From assembly GCF_020805785.1 (NCBI RefSeq), contig NZ_JAJGZV010000002.1, positions 806,001-870,000 on the forward strand: a stretch of 64,000 bases of DNA. The letters run 5' to 3'. Of the stretch, positions 54,244 to 62,303 are shown one piece after another. How positions within the stretch are numbered: the stretch's first letter is position 1; the number at the start of each line of letters is the position of its first letter. The DNA is from Flavobacterium chungbukense. Its GTDB lineage: Bacteria; Bacteroidota; Bacteroidia; Flavobacteriales; Flavobacteriaceae. The translations under genes were made by a program, and so were the position numbers. The notes under the pieces are model-generated. The model was given only the letters and a program-made list of their open reading frames with translations. It did no database searches and was not told the DNA's origin.

Positions 54244-55065
54244 TTAAAACTTAGAATCAATAATTTCAGCCATTTCCAGCTGCACTTTCAAAGCTTGTTC
54301 TCTAGCCTTTTCAGCAAAATCAGTTCCTTTTGAAGCGTAGATAATTGCTCTTGCAGAATTTACCAAAAGACCAATTTTGTCGTTCATACCGTATTTACAA
54401 ACTTCCGACAAACTTCCACCTTGAGCGCCAATTCCTGGAACTAGCAAGAAACTGTCTGGAACAATCTTTCTGATTTCGGCAAAATATTCTGCTTTTGTAG
54501 CGCCAACTACATACATTAAGTTTTCGCTATTTTTCCATGTTTTAGAAGTTTCTAGAACTTGTTTGTATAATTCTTTTCCGCCTGTATTTAAAGTCTGAAA
54601 GTCGAAAGCACCTTCATTAGACGTTAAAGCCAACATTATAGTATGTTTGTTTTCGAAAGCTAAAAAAGGTTCTACAGAATCTTTTCCCATATATGGAGCA
54701 ACAGTTACACTATCAAAATTCAAATCTTCAAAAAAAGCTTTTGCATACATACTTGAAGTATTTCCGATATCGCCACGTTTAGCATCGGCAATGGTAAAAA
54801 TATCAGGATAATTTTCGTTGATATAATTAATTGTTTTTTGCAGAGACATCCATCCTTTAATTCCGTAAGCTTCAAAAAAAGCCGTATTAGGTTTATATCC
54901 TACCGTTAAATCATGTGTGGCGTCGATGATAGCTTTATTAAATTCGAAAATAGGATCTTCGGTTTCTAATAAATGCTGTGGCATTTTCTCCAAATCCGGA
55001 TCTAAACCTACGCATAAAAATGATTTTTTTTGAAGAATTTGTTCGTGTAATTGTTGTGTTGTCAT
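54244..55065 (-). CDS. pyrF: Orotidine 5'-phosphate decarboxylase (type 2)
   Basis: 273 aa, the longer type 2 form. Catalytic block [20 protein letters not shown] (Asp-Lys network), substrate region [14 protein letters not shown], and [10 protein letters not shown] at the phosphate site. It makes UMP from OMP, the last step of pyrimidine synthesis. Single gene. Confidence 0.95.
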   Translation of the reverse strand: MTTQQLHEQILQKKSFLCVGLDPDLEKMPQHLLETEDPIFEFNKAIIDATHDLTVGYKPNTAFFEAYGIKGWMSLQKTINYINENYPDIFTIADAKRGDIGNTSSMYAKAFFEDLNFDSVTVAPYMGKDSVEPFLAFENKHTIMLALTSNEGAFDFQTLNTGGKELYKQVLETSKTWKNSENLMYVVGATKAEYFAEIRKIVPDSFLLVPGIGAQGGSLSEVCKYGMNDKIGLLVNSARAIIYASKGTDFAEKAREQALKVQLEMAEIIDSKF

Positions 55066-55124
55066 ATTGTGTTTTGCTTGTGCAGCAAAATTACAAATTA
55101 TAATTGTGAATTGTAAATGGTTAG

Positions 55125-55297
55125 TGGTTGATTGTTGATGGTTTGTGGTTGATGGTTTGTCATGCTGAGCGAAGTCAAAGCACTTTGCACCCTTAGACTT
55201 CGCTCAGGTTGACAATTAAAAGGATATTATAAGTTGCGTTTTTAATTCTCTAATTCTCTAATTCCCTAATTCCCTAATTTTCTAATTTTCTAATTAA
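55125..55297. repeat. Stack of short-period and palindromic repeats
   Basis: Three tracts in a row: GTTGATGGTTTGTG-like words (55125-55158), a family E palindrome (55159-55216, TGCTGAGCGAAGTC facing GACTTCGCTCAG), and CTAATTCC/CTAATTTT 8-bp units repeated about six times (55243-55297). Together they fill most of the 322-bp gap before dps. Confidence 0.8.
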
Positions 55298-55356
55298 CAT
55301 TGAATTCCTATAACATCCGTCTAAAATTATGTAAGAAAAAAAAAGATGCGCTCTGT

Positions 55357-55364
55357 TATCTTTG
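55357..55364 (+). promoter_or_regulatory. Promoter -7 box of the dps-like gene
   Basis: TATCTTTG lies inside the longest open frame and supports a start at 55388. Confidence 0.65.
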
Positions 55365-55387
55365 AAAAAACACATAAAAAGACACTT

Positions 55388-55861
55388 ATGAGCCCAAATA
55401 TCGGAATTACGCCTGCAAATTTAAAAAAGAGTGCTTCTATTTTAGGAACAATCTTATCTAACGAAATGACTTTATATGTAAAAACCAGAAAATTTCACTG
55501 GAATATTTCTGGGAACAGCTTCATGGAATTACATAAATTATTTGAAGAACAATATCGAATTTTGGAAGCTCAAATTGACGAAGTTGCTGAACGCATCAAT
55601 CAATTAGGAGAAAAAACAATTGGTACGATGAAAGAATTTATCGATAATTCTACATTAAAAGAATCTCCTAAAGAATATGCATCACAAAAACATATGCTTT
55701 CTGAGCTTTTAGAAAATCACGAACAATTAGTAACCGAATTCAGAAGTTATATTCCAATTTTTGAAGAGGAAACAAAAGATATTGGTTCTGCTGATTTTGT
55801 TACCGGATTGCTGCAAGAACACGAAAAAATGGCTTGGATTCTGAGAAGATATCAAGTTTAA
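55388..55861 (+). CDS. dps: Dps/ferritin-like DNA protection protein
   Basis: 157 aa from ATG 55388. Ferroxidase residues of Dps: KTRKFHWNISGNSFMELHKL (His and His), and EEQYRILEAQIDEVAERI (Asp and Glu). It forms a 12-mer that oxidises iron with peroxide and can bind DNA. It opens a run of stress genes and is followed 134 bp later by csbD. Confidence 0.92.
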   Translation: MSPNIGITPANLKKSASILGTILSNEMTLYVKTRKFHWNISGNSFMELHKLFEEQYRILEAQIDEVAERINQLGEKTIGTMKEFIDNSTLKESPKEYASQKHMLSELLENHEQLVTEFRSYIPIFEEETKDIGSADFVTGLLQEHEKMAWILRRYQV

Positions 55862-55995
55862 TTGAAAATAGAGAACAAATCGATTCAAAAACTTGAGTAA
55901 AATGAGAATTATGCAACAGCATTTGAAATTAATGTAACAAAAAGCAGATTCTAAATCCGACCTTTACAATATTAATAACAATAAATAAAAATATC

Positions 55996-56181
55996 ATGAA
56001 TAGTACAGAGATAAAAGGAAACTGGAATGAGTTAAAAGGGAAATTGAAGCAAAAATATGCTGATCTAACTGATGATGACTTGCTATATGAAGAAGGAAAA
56101 GAAGATGAAATGTATGGGAAAATTCAAAAAAAATTAGGTCAAACTAAAGAGGAATTTCATAAAATCTTGTCTGATTTGTAA
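55996..56181 (+). CDS. CsbD family stress protein
   Basis: 61 aa, [20 protein letters not shown] start and a hydrophilic helical body, typical for CsbD. It is usually induced by general stress and of unknown biochemistry. The upstream TTTACAATATTAATA is related to the TTTGTAATGTAATA seen before the small RNAs and the DUF4142 gene. Confidence 0.9.
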   Translation: MNSTEIKGNWNELKGKLKQKYADLTDDDLLYEEGKEDEMYGKIQKKLGQTKEEFHKILSDL

Positions 56182-56199
56182 TTATTTACAAGTCAACCA

Positions 56200-56243
56200 A
56201 AAAATACCGTCTAGTACATAAAAATATTAGGCGGTATTTTTTT
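56200..56243 (+). terminator. Terminator of csbD
   Basis: AAATACCG(T)CTA with TAG(G)CGGTATTT, then a T-run. Confidence 0.85.
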
Positions 56244-56344
56244 GAGGGTTTTTATTTAAAAAAAAGAAAATATCTAACAATTCTACACTGTTTAAACGCG
56301 GTAACCAAAAATAAAATAAGTATCTTTAACCAAATTTCTATAGA

Positions 56345-56896
56345 ATGAAACTATTTATAAAGTTCGACATTAACACTATTTGCTCTCAATATCTAAAACT
56401 GAATTTGGAGCAGAACAATGTGAATTTTACAACGCTGGGTTTTGGCGAAATCGAAATCGAGGATAATATCGATGCCGAAGCGCTTGAAAATCTTAAAACT
56501 AAATTGACGCCTTGCGGCTTCGAAGTTGTTGAAAATCAAAAAAGTGTTTTAGTCCAAAAAATAAAAGACGCGATTATTGAGCTTGTATTTATGGACGACA
56601 GCAACAATTATAAAAGTTCTGTGTTTTTGGCTGAAAAGCTAAATCACAGTTATGGATATTTATCAAATGTTTTCTCAGAAGTAACTTATTCTTCTATTGA
56701 AAACTTTATTATTTTGCAGAAAATTGAAAGAGCAAAACAATTGATTATTATCAATGAAATGAGTTTGACCGAAATTGCTTTTTTACTAAATTACTCCAGT
56801 GTAGCCCATTTGAGTACGCAGTTTAAAAACACAACCGGAATTACTCCATCTGCTTTTCAGAGAATTATCAAGAAACGAAGAGAAAATTTAAAATAA
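56345..56896 (+). CDS. AraC-type DNA-binding protein with a ferredoxin-like N-terminus
   Basis: 183 aa. Residues 1-75 (MKLFIKFDINTICSQYLKLN) resemble a small HMA-like alpha/beta domain. The rest has two helix-turn-helix motifs (KSSVFLAEKLNHSYGYLSNV and SLTEIAFLLNYSSVAHLSTQ), ending TGITPSAFQRI. It is the first gene of a three-gene unit with a response regulator (21-bp gap) and a sensor kinase. A TATCTTTA box lies at 56321-56328. Confidence 0.88.
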   Translation: MKLFIKFDINTICSQYLKLNLEQNNVNFTTLGFGEIEIEDNIDAEALENLKTKLTPCGFEVVENQKSVLVQKIKDAIIELVFMDDSNNYKSSVFLAEKLNHSYGYLSNVFSEVTYSSIENFIILQKIERAKQLIIINEMSLTEIAFLLNYSSVAHLSTQFKNTTGITPSAFQRIIKKRRENLK

Positions 56897-56917
56897 AACC
56901 CAAATACCGCTATTAAA

Positions 56918-57367
56918 ATGCAAAAAAACGCATTACACATTTTACTTGCCGATGATGATGAAGATGACCGTCTTTTCTTTAAAGATGCATTTGAAGAAAT
57001 AAAAATACAAACCAATGTAAGTTTTGTACACGACGGAATGCAATTGATGGATCATCTACATAATGCAGAGAACAAACTTCCGGATATTTTATTTCTAGAT
57101 TTAAATATGCCTAAGAAAACAGGTAAAGAATGTTTAATAGAAATAAAAAAAACAGATCGTTTAAAAGATATCATCATTGCTATTTATTCCACTTCTTCTT
57201 CTGAAGAGGATATTGAAGATACTTTTATTCAGGGCGCTAATATTTACATCAAAAAGCCTAGCGATTTTAACACGCTTAAAAAAATAATTAATGAAGTCGT
57301 GACCGTAAACTGGCACTATCATACCTCTGGATTAAACCGTGATAATTTCTTGCTGCGACTAAAATAA
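56918..57367 (+). CDS. Single-domain response regulator (Rcp1/CheY-like)
   Basis: 149 aa, receiver domain only. Acidic pocket LLADDDEDDRLF, phospho-acceptor Asp in ILFLDLNMPKKTGKE, Thr/Ser in IAIYSTSSSEEDI, and Lys in IYIKKPSDF. There is no output domain. It is encoded 10 bp before the sensor kinase and is its likely partner, perhaps relaying to the AraC-type protein upstream. Confidence 0.92.
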   Translation: MQKNALHILLADDDEDDRLFFKDAFEEIKIQTNVSFVHDGMQLMDHLHNAENKLPDILFLDLNMPKKTGKECLIEIKKTDRLKDIIIAIYSTSSSEEDIEDTFIQGANIYIKKPSDFNTLKKIINEVVTVNWHYHTSGLNRDNFLLRLK

Positions 57368-57377
57368 GAGCATACCA

Positions 57378-59162
57378 ATGAAATGGATACCCAATTTTAA
57401 TTCTTCAAACTCATTGAGAGTTATTTTTGTAATCGCAGTTTTCATTCTGTTATTTTTATCTTCAATTGCTTACAAACATAACCAAGACTTGAATGAATCG
57501 AGCAAACTGGTTATGCATACCTACGAAATCAACATTCAGCTTGAACGCTTAATGTCGGCTATAAAAGATGCAGAAACGGGCCAGCGAGGTTACATCATTA
57601 CTCGCAATGCCCGTTTTTTGACCCCTTATATTTATTCTCGTGATAAGGTAAATACGTCTTTTATTACTTTAAAAAAATTAACTGCAGACAACCCTCAACA
57701 GCAGGAAAATCTTCAAAAACTTTTCAAACTCATCACGTTGCGATTTGTTTCTTTTGAAAACTGTTTAAAATACAGCGATCCAAAAACATATGACAAACGC
57801 AAACTAGACAACCACATGTTTGGCGGTCGGATTTTGATGGAAAACATTCGTTTTAAAGTGGATGAAATGAATGATATTGAAAAGACCTATCTTAAAAAAA
57901 GACTTAAAATTTACGACGCAGAAATTTCGTTAAGTCCTCTATTTTCAATTTCACTATTTTTAGTTGCTTTAAGTTTTATCTTATTAGCATATAGACAAAT
58001 CAGCCGTGATTTTGAGCGTCTAAAAGTTTTTAATAAAAGACTCTTGATTTCTTCAGGTTTAATTGCTGAATCTGAAAGCATTGGTAATTTCAGCACTTGG
58101 CAATGGGATTTGGATGCCGATAAAATTGATTATTCAGACAACCAATTTAGATTATTAGGTTTCGAACCTAATTCTTTTGTACCGAGTAAAGAGACGCTGT
58201 TGAAATTTGTGCATCCCGATGACAAGGATGCTGTTGCAAAATCTATAGACGGTATTATCGAAAACAAACAAGTACCTTTTATATATTATAAAATTGTTCG
58301 ACCAGATTTTGAAGTTCGATACTTTAAAACCACTGGAAAATTAGTTACCGACCAGCAAGGAAGCAAGATTTTATTAGGAATCAATTTTGATATTACGGAT
58401 GAACATTTGTTGAATATCGAACTTCAGGAACGAAACAAAGAATTAGAAAAAAGCAATAAAGAATTGGCTTCTTTCAATCATGTTGCCAGTCATGATTTGC
58501 AAGAACCTCTTCGAAAAATCCAGACTTTTATTTCTAGAGTTTCAGATGCAGATAAAGAAGTCATGTCTGAAAGCGGTAAAAATTACATTTCAAAAATTGA
58601 AAGCTCTGCAAAGAGAATGCGCGTCTTAATTGATGATTTGCTTTTATTCTCGAGAACAAATACGACCAAGAAGGAATTCTTAAAAATGAATCTGAATGAA
58701 CTTTTGGATAATGCAGAATCTGAACTGGCAGAACTTATTGAAGAAAAGAAAGCCGTTATTAGATCCAATAAACTTCCGAAATTATCTGTTATTCCCTATC
58801 AGATTGAACAGCTGTTTATCAATTTAATTGGAAATTCACTAAAATACAGTCGTCCAGATGTCGAACCGGAAATTTCAATTACTAGTGAAAAAGTGAGCGC
58901 TTGCGATTATCCTGAAATAGTAGATCAATCGGTAAAGAAATTTCATAAAATAACTTTTACTGATAACGGAATGGGATTTGACCCTCAGTTTAAAGAAACC
59001 ATTTTTATTCTTTTTCAGCGCCTTCATTCCAAAACAGAATATCCTGGAACAGGAATTGGTTTAGCCATCTGTAAAAAAATTGTCGAGAACCACAAAGGAC
59101 ATATTACAGCCAATAGTAACTTAGGCGAAGGCTCAGTGTTTACGGTGTTTCTACCCGATTAA
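57378..59162 (+). CDS. Sensor histidine kinase with CHASE3 and PAS domains
   Basis: 594 aa. TM1 at about 13-30, a CHASE3-type extracytoplasmic domain (RLMSAIKDAETGQRGYIITR), TM2 near 185-205, a PAS domain (GNFSTWQWDLDADKIDYSDN), then a HisKA domain with the phospho-His in FNHVASHDLQEPLRKIQTF. The ATPase domain has an N box (LFINLIGNSLKYSRPD) and G boxes (FTDNGMGFDP, GTGIGLAICKKI). It likely senses an envelope or osmotic signal and phosphorylates the neighbouring receiver protein. Confidence 0.94.
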   Translation: MKWIPNFNSSNSLRVIFVIAVFILLFLSSIAYKHNQDLNESSKLVMHTYEINIQLERLMSAIKDAETGQRGYIITRNARFLTPYIYSRDKVNTSFITLKKLTADNPQQQENLQKLFKLITLRFVSFENCLKYSDPKTYDKRKLDNHMFGGRILMENIRFKVDEMNDIEKTYLKKRLKIYDAEISLSPLFSISLFLVALSFILLAYRQISRDFERLKVFNKRLLISSGLIAESESIGNFSTWQWDLDADKIDYSDNQFRLLGFEPNSFVPSKETLLKFVHPDDKDAVAKSIDGIIENKQVPFIYYKIVRPDFEVRYFKTTGKLVTDQQGSKILLGINFDITDEHLLNIELQERNKELEKSNKELASFNHVASHDLQEPLRKIQTFISRVSDADKEVMSESGKNYISKIESSAKRMRVLIDDLLLFSRTNTTKKEFLKMNLNELLDNAESELAELIEEKKAVIRSNKLPKLSVIPYQIEQLFINLIGNSLKYSRPDVEPEISITSEKVSACDYPEIVDQSVKKFHKITFTDNGMGFDPQFKETIFILFQRLHSKTEYPGTGIGLAICKKIVENHKGHITANSNLGEGSVFTVFLPD

Positions 59163-59267
59163 ACTTCATCAAAAAAATACATAAAAGACGTTATATAAAC
59201 CCATTATGGGAATTATATAACGTTTCTTTTTTATGCTGTAAAGTAAATTCTTGCATTCGTTAGCATC

Positions 59268-59281
59268 TTTGTAATGTAATA
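59268..59281 (+). promoter_or_regulatory. Start-site motif TTTGTAATGTAATA
   Basis: The same 14 bases occur in both putative small RNA promoters (52639 and 53003). Here it lies 15 bp before the DUF4142 gene. Confidence 0.55.
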
Positions 59282-59296
59282 CTTTAGGAAGTAATA

Positions 59297-59866
59297 ATGA
59301 ACAAAATTCACCTTATAAAGACCAACCTTTTTAAAGTTTTTTTCTTATCGGCAATACTAATCTGCAACTCATCTTGCAAGAGAATAAACCCAATAGAAAA
59401 GACATTGAAGAATCAGTCTTTTGCAATTAATCAAAAAGAAAAAACAGAAGTTTTCTTTTTTATTTCTACGGCGAATTTAAGTAAAGGAATTATTTCAAAA
59501 AGTCTAATTGCACAGCAAAAAAGTTCAGATGTTATCGTAAAGCAATTAAGTCAAAGAATTGAATTCAAGCAAAAACAATTGCTAAATGAAATAACAAGAA
59601 TGGCCGATTTAAAGCTCATAGTAATAACGGAAATCAACGCCACGCACAAAATAGACATGTACAATCTTACCGATGCAGGAGCAAATGATTTTAATGAAAT
59701 TTATCTAAGCGCCACGAAAGAAGCCTTAAACGATCAAATCGAGTTATTTGAATCTATTTCGAGAGAAACAAATGATAAAAAAATTCTTGAATTAGTATTA
59801 CGATATCTGCCTGAACAATATAAGTTATTACGGGAAACCGAAAGAATTATAAAACAAAATGTATAA
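59297..59866 (+). CDS. DUF4142-like lipoprotein
   Basis: 189 aa, lipobox CNSSCKR. The helical body (VFFFISTANLSKGIISKSLI, DVIVKQLSQRIEFKQKQLLN) fits the DUF4142 ferritin-like helical-bundle family. It is first in a run of six envelope genes reaching 61903. Function unknown; expression under stress is inferred from context. Confidence 0.7.
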   Translation: MNKIHLIKTNLFKVFFLSAILICNSSCKRINPIEKTLKNQSFAINQKEKTEVFFFISTANLSKGIISKSLIAQQKSSDVIVKQLSQRIEFKQKQLLNEITRMADLKLIVITEINATHKIDMYNLTDAGANDFNEIYLSATKEALNDQIELFESISRETNDKKILELVLRYLPEQYKLLRETERIIKQNV

Positions 59867-59902
59867 ACGCCTTTTTCAATCTATTAACTAAATTTTTTAA
59901 CT

Positions 59903-60550
59903 ATGAAATTACAAGCCAATTTTTTATGCGCCTTAACACTTTTTTTATCAGCTTCATTTGGAATGTTGCACGCTCAGGACAATAATGTAAATACCGAATT
60001 CGGTGTAAAGGGAGGATTCAACATGTCTAACTTATATGGAAGCGGAGATGACGTAGATGACAACAACATTTTATACGGATTTAATGCTGGGGTTTATGCC
60101 ACTCTTCCAATTTCAGATTTTGTAGCCATTCAGCCAGAGGTTTTATTCACTACAAAAGGAGCAGAATTTGAATACAATAATGCTTTTGCAAGTGGAAGCA
60201 CAAAATTCAAACTGAATTATATTGAAGTTCCATTACTAGTTAGGGTAAATGTAACTAAGAACTTTAATATTCACGCCGGTGGTTACGCATCTTACTTAGT
60301 AAGCTCTAAAATAACTGGAGACGGATCTTTCGATTTTGATCAGGAAATAGACAGAGATGATCTTGCGAAATTTGATGCTGGTATTGCTGCAGGTGTAGGA
60401 GTTGATTTCGATCCAATTAGCATCGGTGTACGTTACAATTACGGTTTAACAACTGTTGGAAAAGAAAGAACTGTTGGAGGAACTACATACACTATTCCAG
60501 ACGCAAAAAACAGCAATTTAACTTTATACCTTTCGTATAAGTTGAATTAA
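59903..60550 (+). CDS. Outer-membrane beta-barrel (porin family) protein
   Basis: 215 aa, signal peptide ending MLHAQDN. PorT-like barrel pattern: EFGVKGGFNMSNLYG, AGVYATLPISDFVAIQPEVL, YIEVPLLVRVNVTKNFNIHA, and a C-terminal NSNLTLYLSYKLN ending. An eight-stranded barrel is likely. It lies within the stress module. Confidence 0.85.
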   Translation: MKLQANFLCALTLFLSASFGMLHAQDNNVNTEFGVKGGFNMSNLYGSGDDVDDNNILYGFNAGVYATLPISDFVAIQPEVLFTTKGAEFEYNNAFASGSTKFKLNYIEVPLLVRVNVTKNFNIHAGGYASYLVSSKITGDGSFDFDQEIDRDDLAKFDAGIAAGVGVDFDPISIGVRYNYGLTTVGKERTVGGTTYTIPDAKNSNLTLYLSYKLN

Positions 60551-60589
60551 GAAAGAAAAATTAATTATTAACCAGAAAAATAAAAAACC

Positions 60590-60742
60590 ATGTCAAACTT
60601 ATTATATACAATCGCAGTAATTCTGGTAATACTTTGGGCTTTAGGATTCTTTGTTTACAGTTTCGGAAGCATTATCCATATACTGTTAGTTATTGCCATT
60701 ATTGCCATTCTTCTTAGACTTATTAAAGGTCGAGAAATTTAA
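60590..60742 (+). CDS. Lmo0937-type small membrane protein
   Basis: 50 aa (MSNLLYTIAVILVILWALGF, then HILLVIAIIAILLRLIKGRE). It has two membrane helices and a basic end, matching the Lmo0937 family of stress-linked peptides. It is too short for many gene finders but has the right spacing to its neighbours (39 and 58 bp). Confidence 0.85.
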   Translation: MSNLLYTIAVILVILWALGFFVYSFGSIIHILLVIAIIAILLRLIKGREI

Positions 60743-60800
60743 AAATCACAATTCTATTAAATCAACAATTTATTAAATATTAATCACTAAATCAATTATT

Positions 60801-61085
60801 ATGAAAGCAAGTAGCACAATTTTAGGAATATTAGGAGCCGCAGCGGCGGGAGCATTTATTGGAGTATTATTCGCACCAGACAAGGGTTCAAACACAAGAA
60901 AAAAAATCAAAGATAAATCGAAAGATTACGGAGATAACATTAAAACAAAATTTGATAACGTGGTAAGCACAATCACTTCAAACGGTAAAGAAATTCTTCA
61001 AGAAGGAAAATCTAAACTAAACCAAGTGAAAGAGGATTACAACACCTTGAAAGATGATGTTAAAACAGTAAAATCAAACTATTAA
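60801..61085 (+). CDS. YtxH domain protein
   Basis: 94 aa. N-terminal helix GILGAAAAGAFIGVLFAPDK with the GxxxGxxxAP(D/K)xG signature, then a long charged helix (KKIKDKSKDYGDNIKTKFDN). Typical YtxH/gas-vesicle-like stress protein anchored at the inner membrane. Confidence 0.9.
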   Translation: MKASSTILGILGAAAAGAFIGVLFAPDKGSNTRKKIKDKSKDYGDNIKTKFDNVVSTITSNGKEILQEGKSKLNQVKEDYNTLKDDVKTVKSNY

Positions 61086-61132
61086 TCGAAAGAATTAATT
61101 AGTGAAATTTTCAAACCATAAAACCCTATATC

Positions 61133-61492
61133 ATGGAACCAAATGCAACAACAAACGAAGATTTAAATCTTTACGAAAAAGCTGAAAACTACGCAAAAAC
61201 AAGTTTAGAATTATTAAAACTGAAAACTGTATGTTCAGTGGCCGATGGTGTATCATCGTTGGCATCTAAGATTGCAATCGGTATTGTTGTTGCATTTTTT
61301 ACCTTGTTTTTAAATATCGGAATCAGTTTATGGATTGGTAAAGAACTGGGAGAATATTATTATGGATTTTTTATTATGGCTCTTTTTTATCTATTGATAA
61401 CCATAATTGTGGTAAAATCACATCATAAATTAATAAAAACTCCAATCGGTAATACTATCATTTCTAGTATACTAAAAGAAACTAAAAACTAA
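61133..61492 (+). CDS. Holin-like (DUF1469) membrane protein
   Basis: 119 aa with two central membrane helices (IAIGIVVAFFTLFLNIGISL, YYYGFFIMALFYLLITIIVV) and a charged N-terminal amphipathic helix. It fits the phage holin/DUF1469 superfamily as found beside YtxH genes in non-phage stress loci. Confidence 0.8.
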   Translation: MEPNATTNEDLNLYEKAENYAKTSLELLKLKTVCSVADGVSSLASKIAIGIVVAFFTLFLNIGISLWIGKELGEYYYGFFIMALFYLLITIIVVKSHHKLIKTPIGNTIISSILKETKN

Positions 61493-61528
61493 AGGTTTAA
61501 TTTATTGATAATTTTAAAAGACTAATTT

Positions 61529-61903
61529 ATGGAAGCCATTTACAATATTGATCAATTAAATCAAAAAATTAAAGAATTAGAAGTTCGTCAAGATACAGAA
61601 TGGTGCGCCATCAAAAACAATGTTGACGAAATTAAAGAAAATCTAAAACCTATTAATCTAATTCGAAATACGGTTGAAGAAATTAATGAAACTGTCGGTT
61701 TTAAAAGTCATTTGGCTCAATCTGCAATCAGTATCGGAATCGGATATGTTGCCAAAAGATTTATTGTTGGAAAAGGAGATTCAATGTTTAAAGGCATTCT
61801 AGGTTCTGTAGTTCAGCTAATTGTAACCAATCTGGTTTCTAAACCACAAAACGAATCTTCAAATGAAACTTCGGAAGAAGAAGAAGAAGATTCAACATAC
61901 TAA
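61529..61903 (+). CDS. Small hypothetical protein of the YtxH module
   Basis: 124 aa. A coiled-coil start (YNIDQLNQKIKELEVRQDTE), then KSHLAQSAISIGIGYVAKRF with one amphipathic or membrane helix, then an acidic tail (ETSEEEEEDSTY). It lies 36 bp after the holin-like gene. Probably a membrane-surface partner of YtxH; family not recognised. Confidence 0.7.
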   Translation: MEAIYNIDQLNQKIKELEVRQDTEWCAIKNNVDEIKENLKPINLIRNTVEEINETVGFKSHLAQSAISIGIGYVAKRFIVGKGDSMFKGILGSVVQLIVTNLVSKPQNESSNETSEEEEEDSTY

Positions 61904-61947
61904 TAAAACGTCTAAAGAGTAATTGTCAAACTTAATATTTAAGTATT

Positions 61948-62046
61948 ATGGAAAAGTTAAGCGAAATAGTATTAAAAAATGGTGTATACGTTTACTCTAA
62001 TCTATATAAATGTTTTGAATATACGAGAGTATTTCTAGGTATCTAA
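61948..62046 (+). CDS. Possible small peptide
   Basis: 32 aa, starting MEKLSEIVLKNGVYVYSNLY, located 44 bp after the stress module with similar spacing. It could be a true small protein or the start of a broken gene. Support is weak. Confidence 0.3.
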   Translation: MEKLSEIVLKNGVYVYSNLYKCFEYTRVFLGI

Positions 62047-62206
62047 CTTTCATTATACGCTTAATGGGGAAAGCGGTTAATGAAGATAAGACCTTCACTA
62101 TATTTTTTTTAAGATGCTGAGGTTCTAAGATACTAAGGTTCTATTTCGATGAATCGAAATATATTATACTTAAACCTTAATTATCATTTCCTGTTAATCT
62201 TAATCA

Positions 62207-62244
62207 AAAAGAGACTTTTTCACAAATGTGAAAAAGTCTCTTTT
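62207..62244. terminator. Perfect bidirectional terminator hairpin
   Basis: 18-bp perfect stem AAAAGAGACTTTTTCACA/TGTGAAAAAGTCTCTTTT with a 2-base loop. Separates the plus-strand stress module from the minus-strand DUF5723 gene. Confidence 0.92.
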
Positions 62245-62303
62245 CATTTATAAAGGTTTGCAAAGCTAACTTAGAACCTTAGCATCTTAGAAACTCAGAA
62301 CCT

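Larger units (their letters stand above)
61904..62303. other. Intergenic region with CTAAG arms and a long terminator
   Basis: Holds a possible 32-codon frame (61948-62046), CTAAG arms at 62111-62142 and 62270-62304, and the hairpin at 62207-62244. Nothing else was seen. Confidence 0.6.

Noticed and set aside
49776..55297. Short tandem repeats as CRISPR arrays
   Set aside because: Units are 7-8 bp with no unique spacers, and there are no cas genes.
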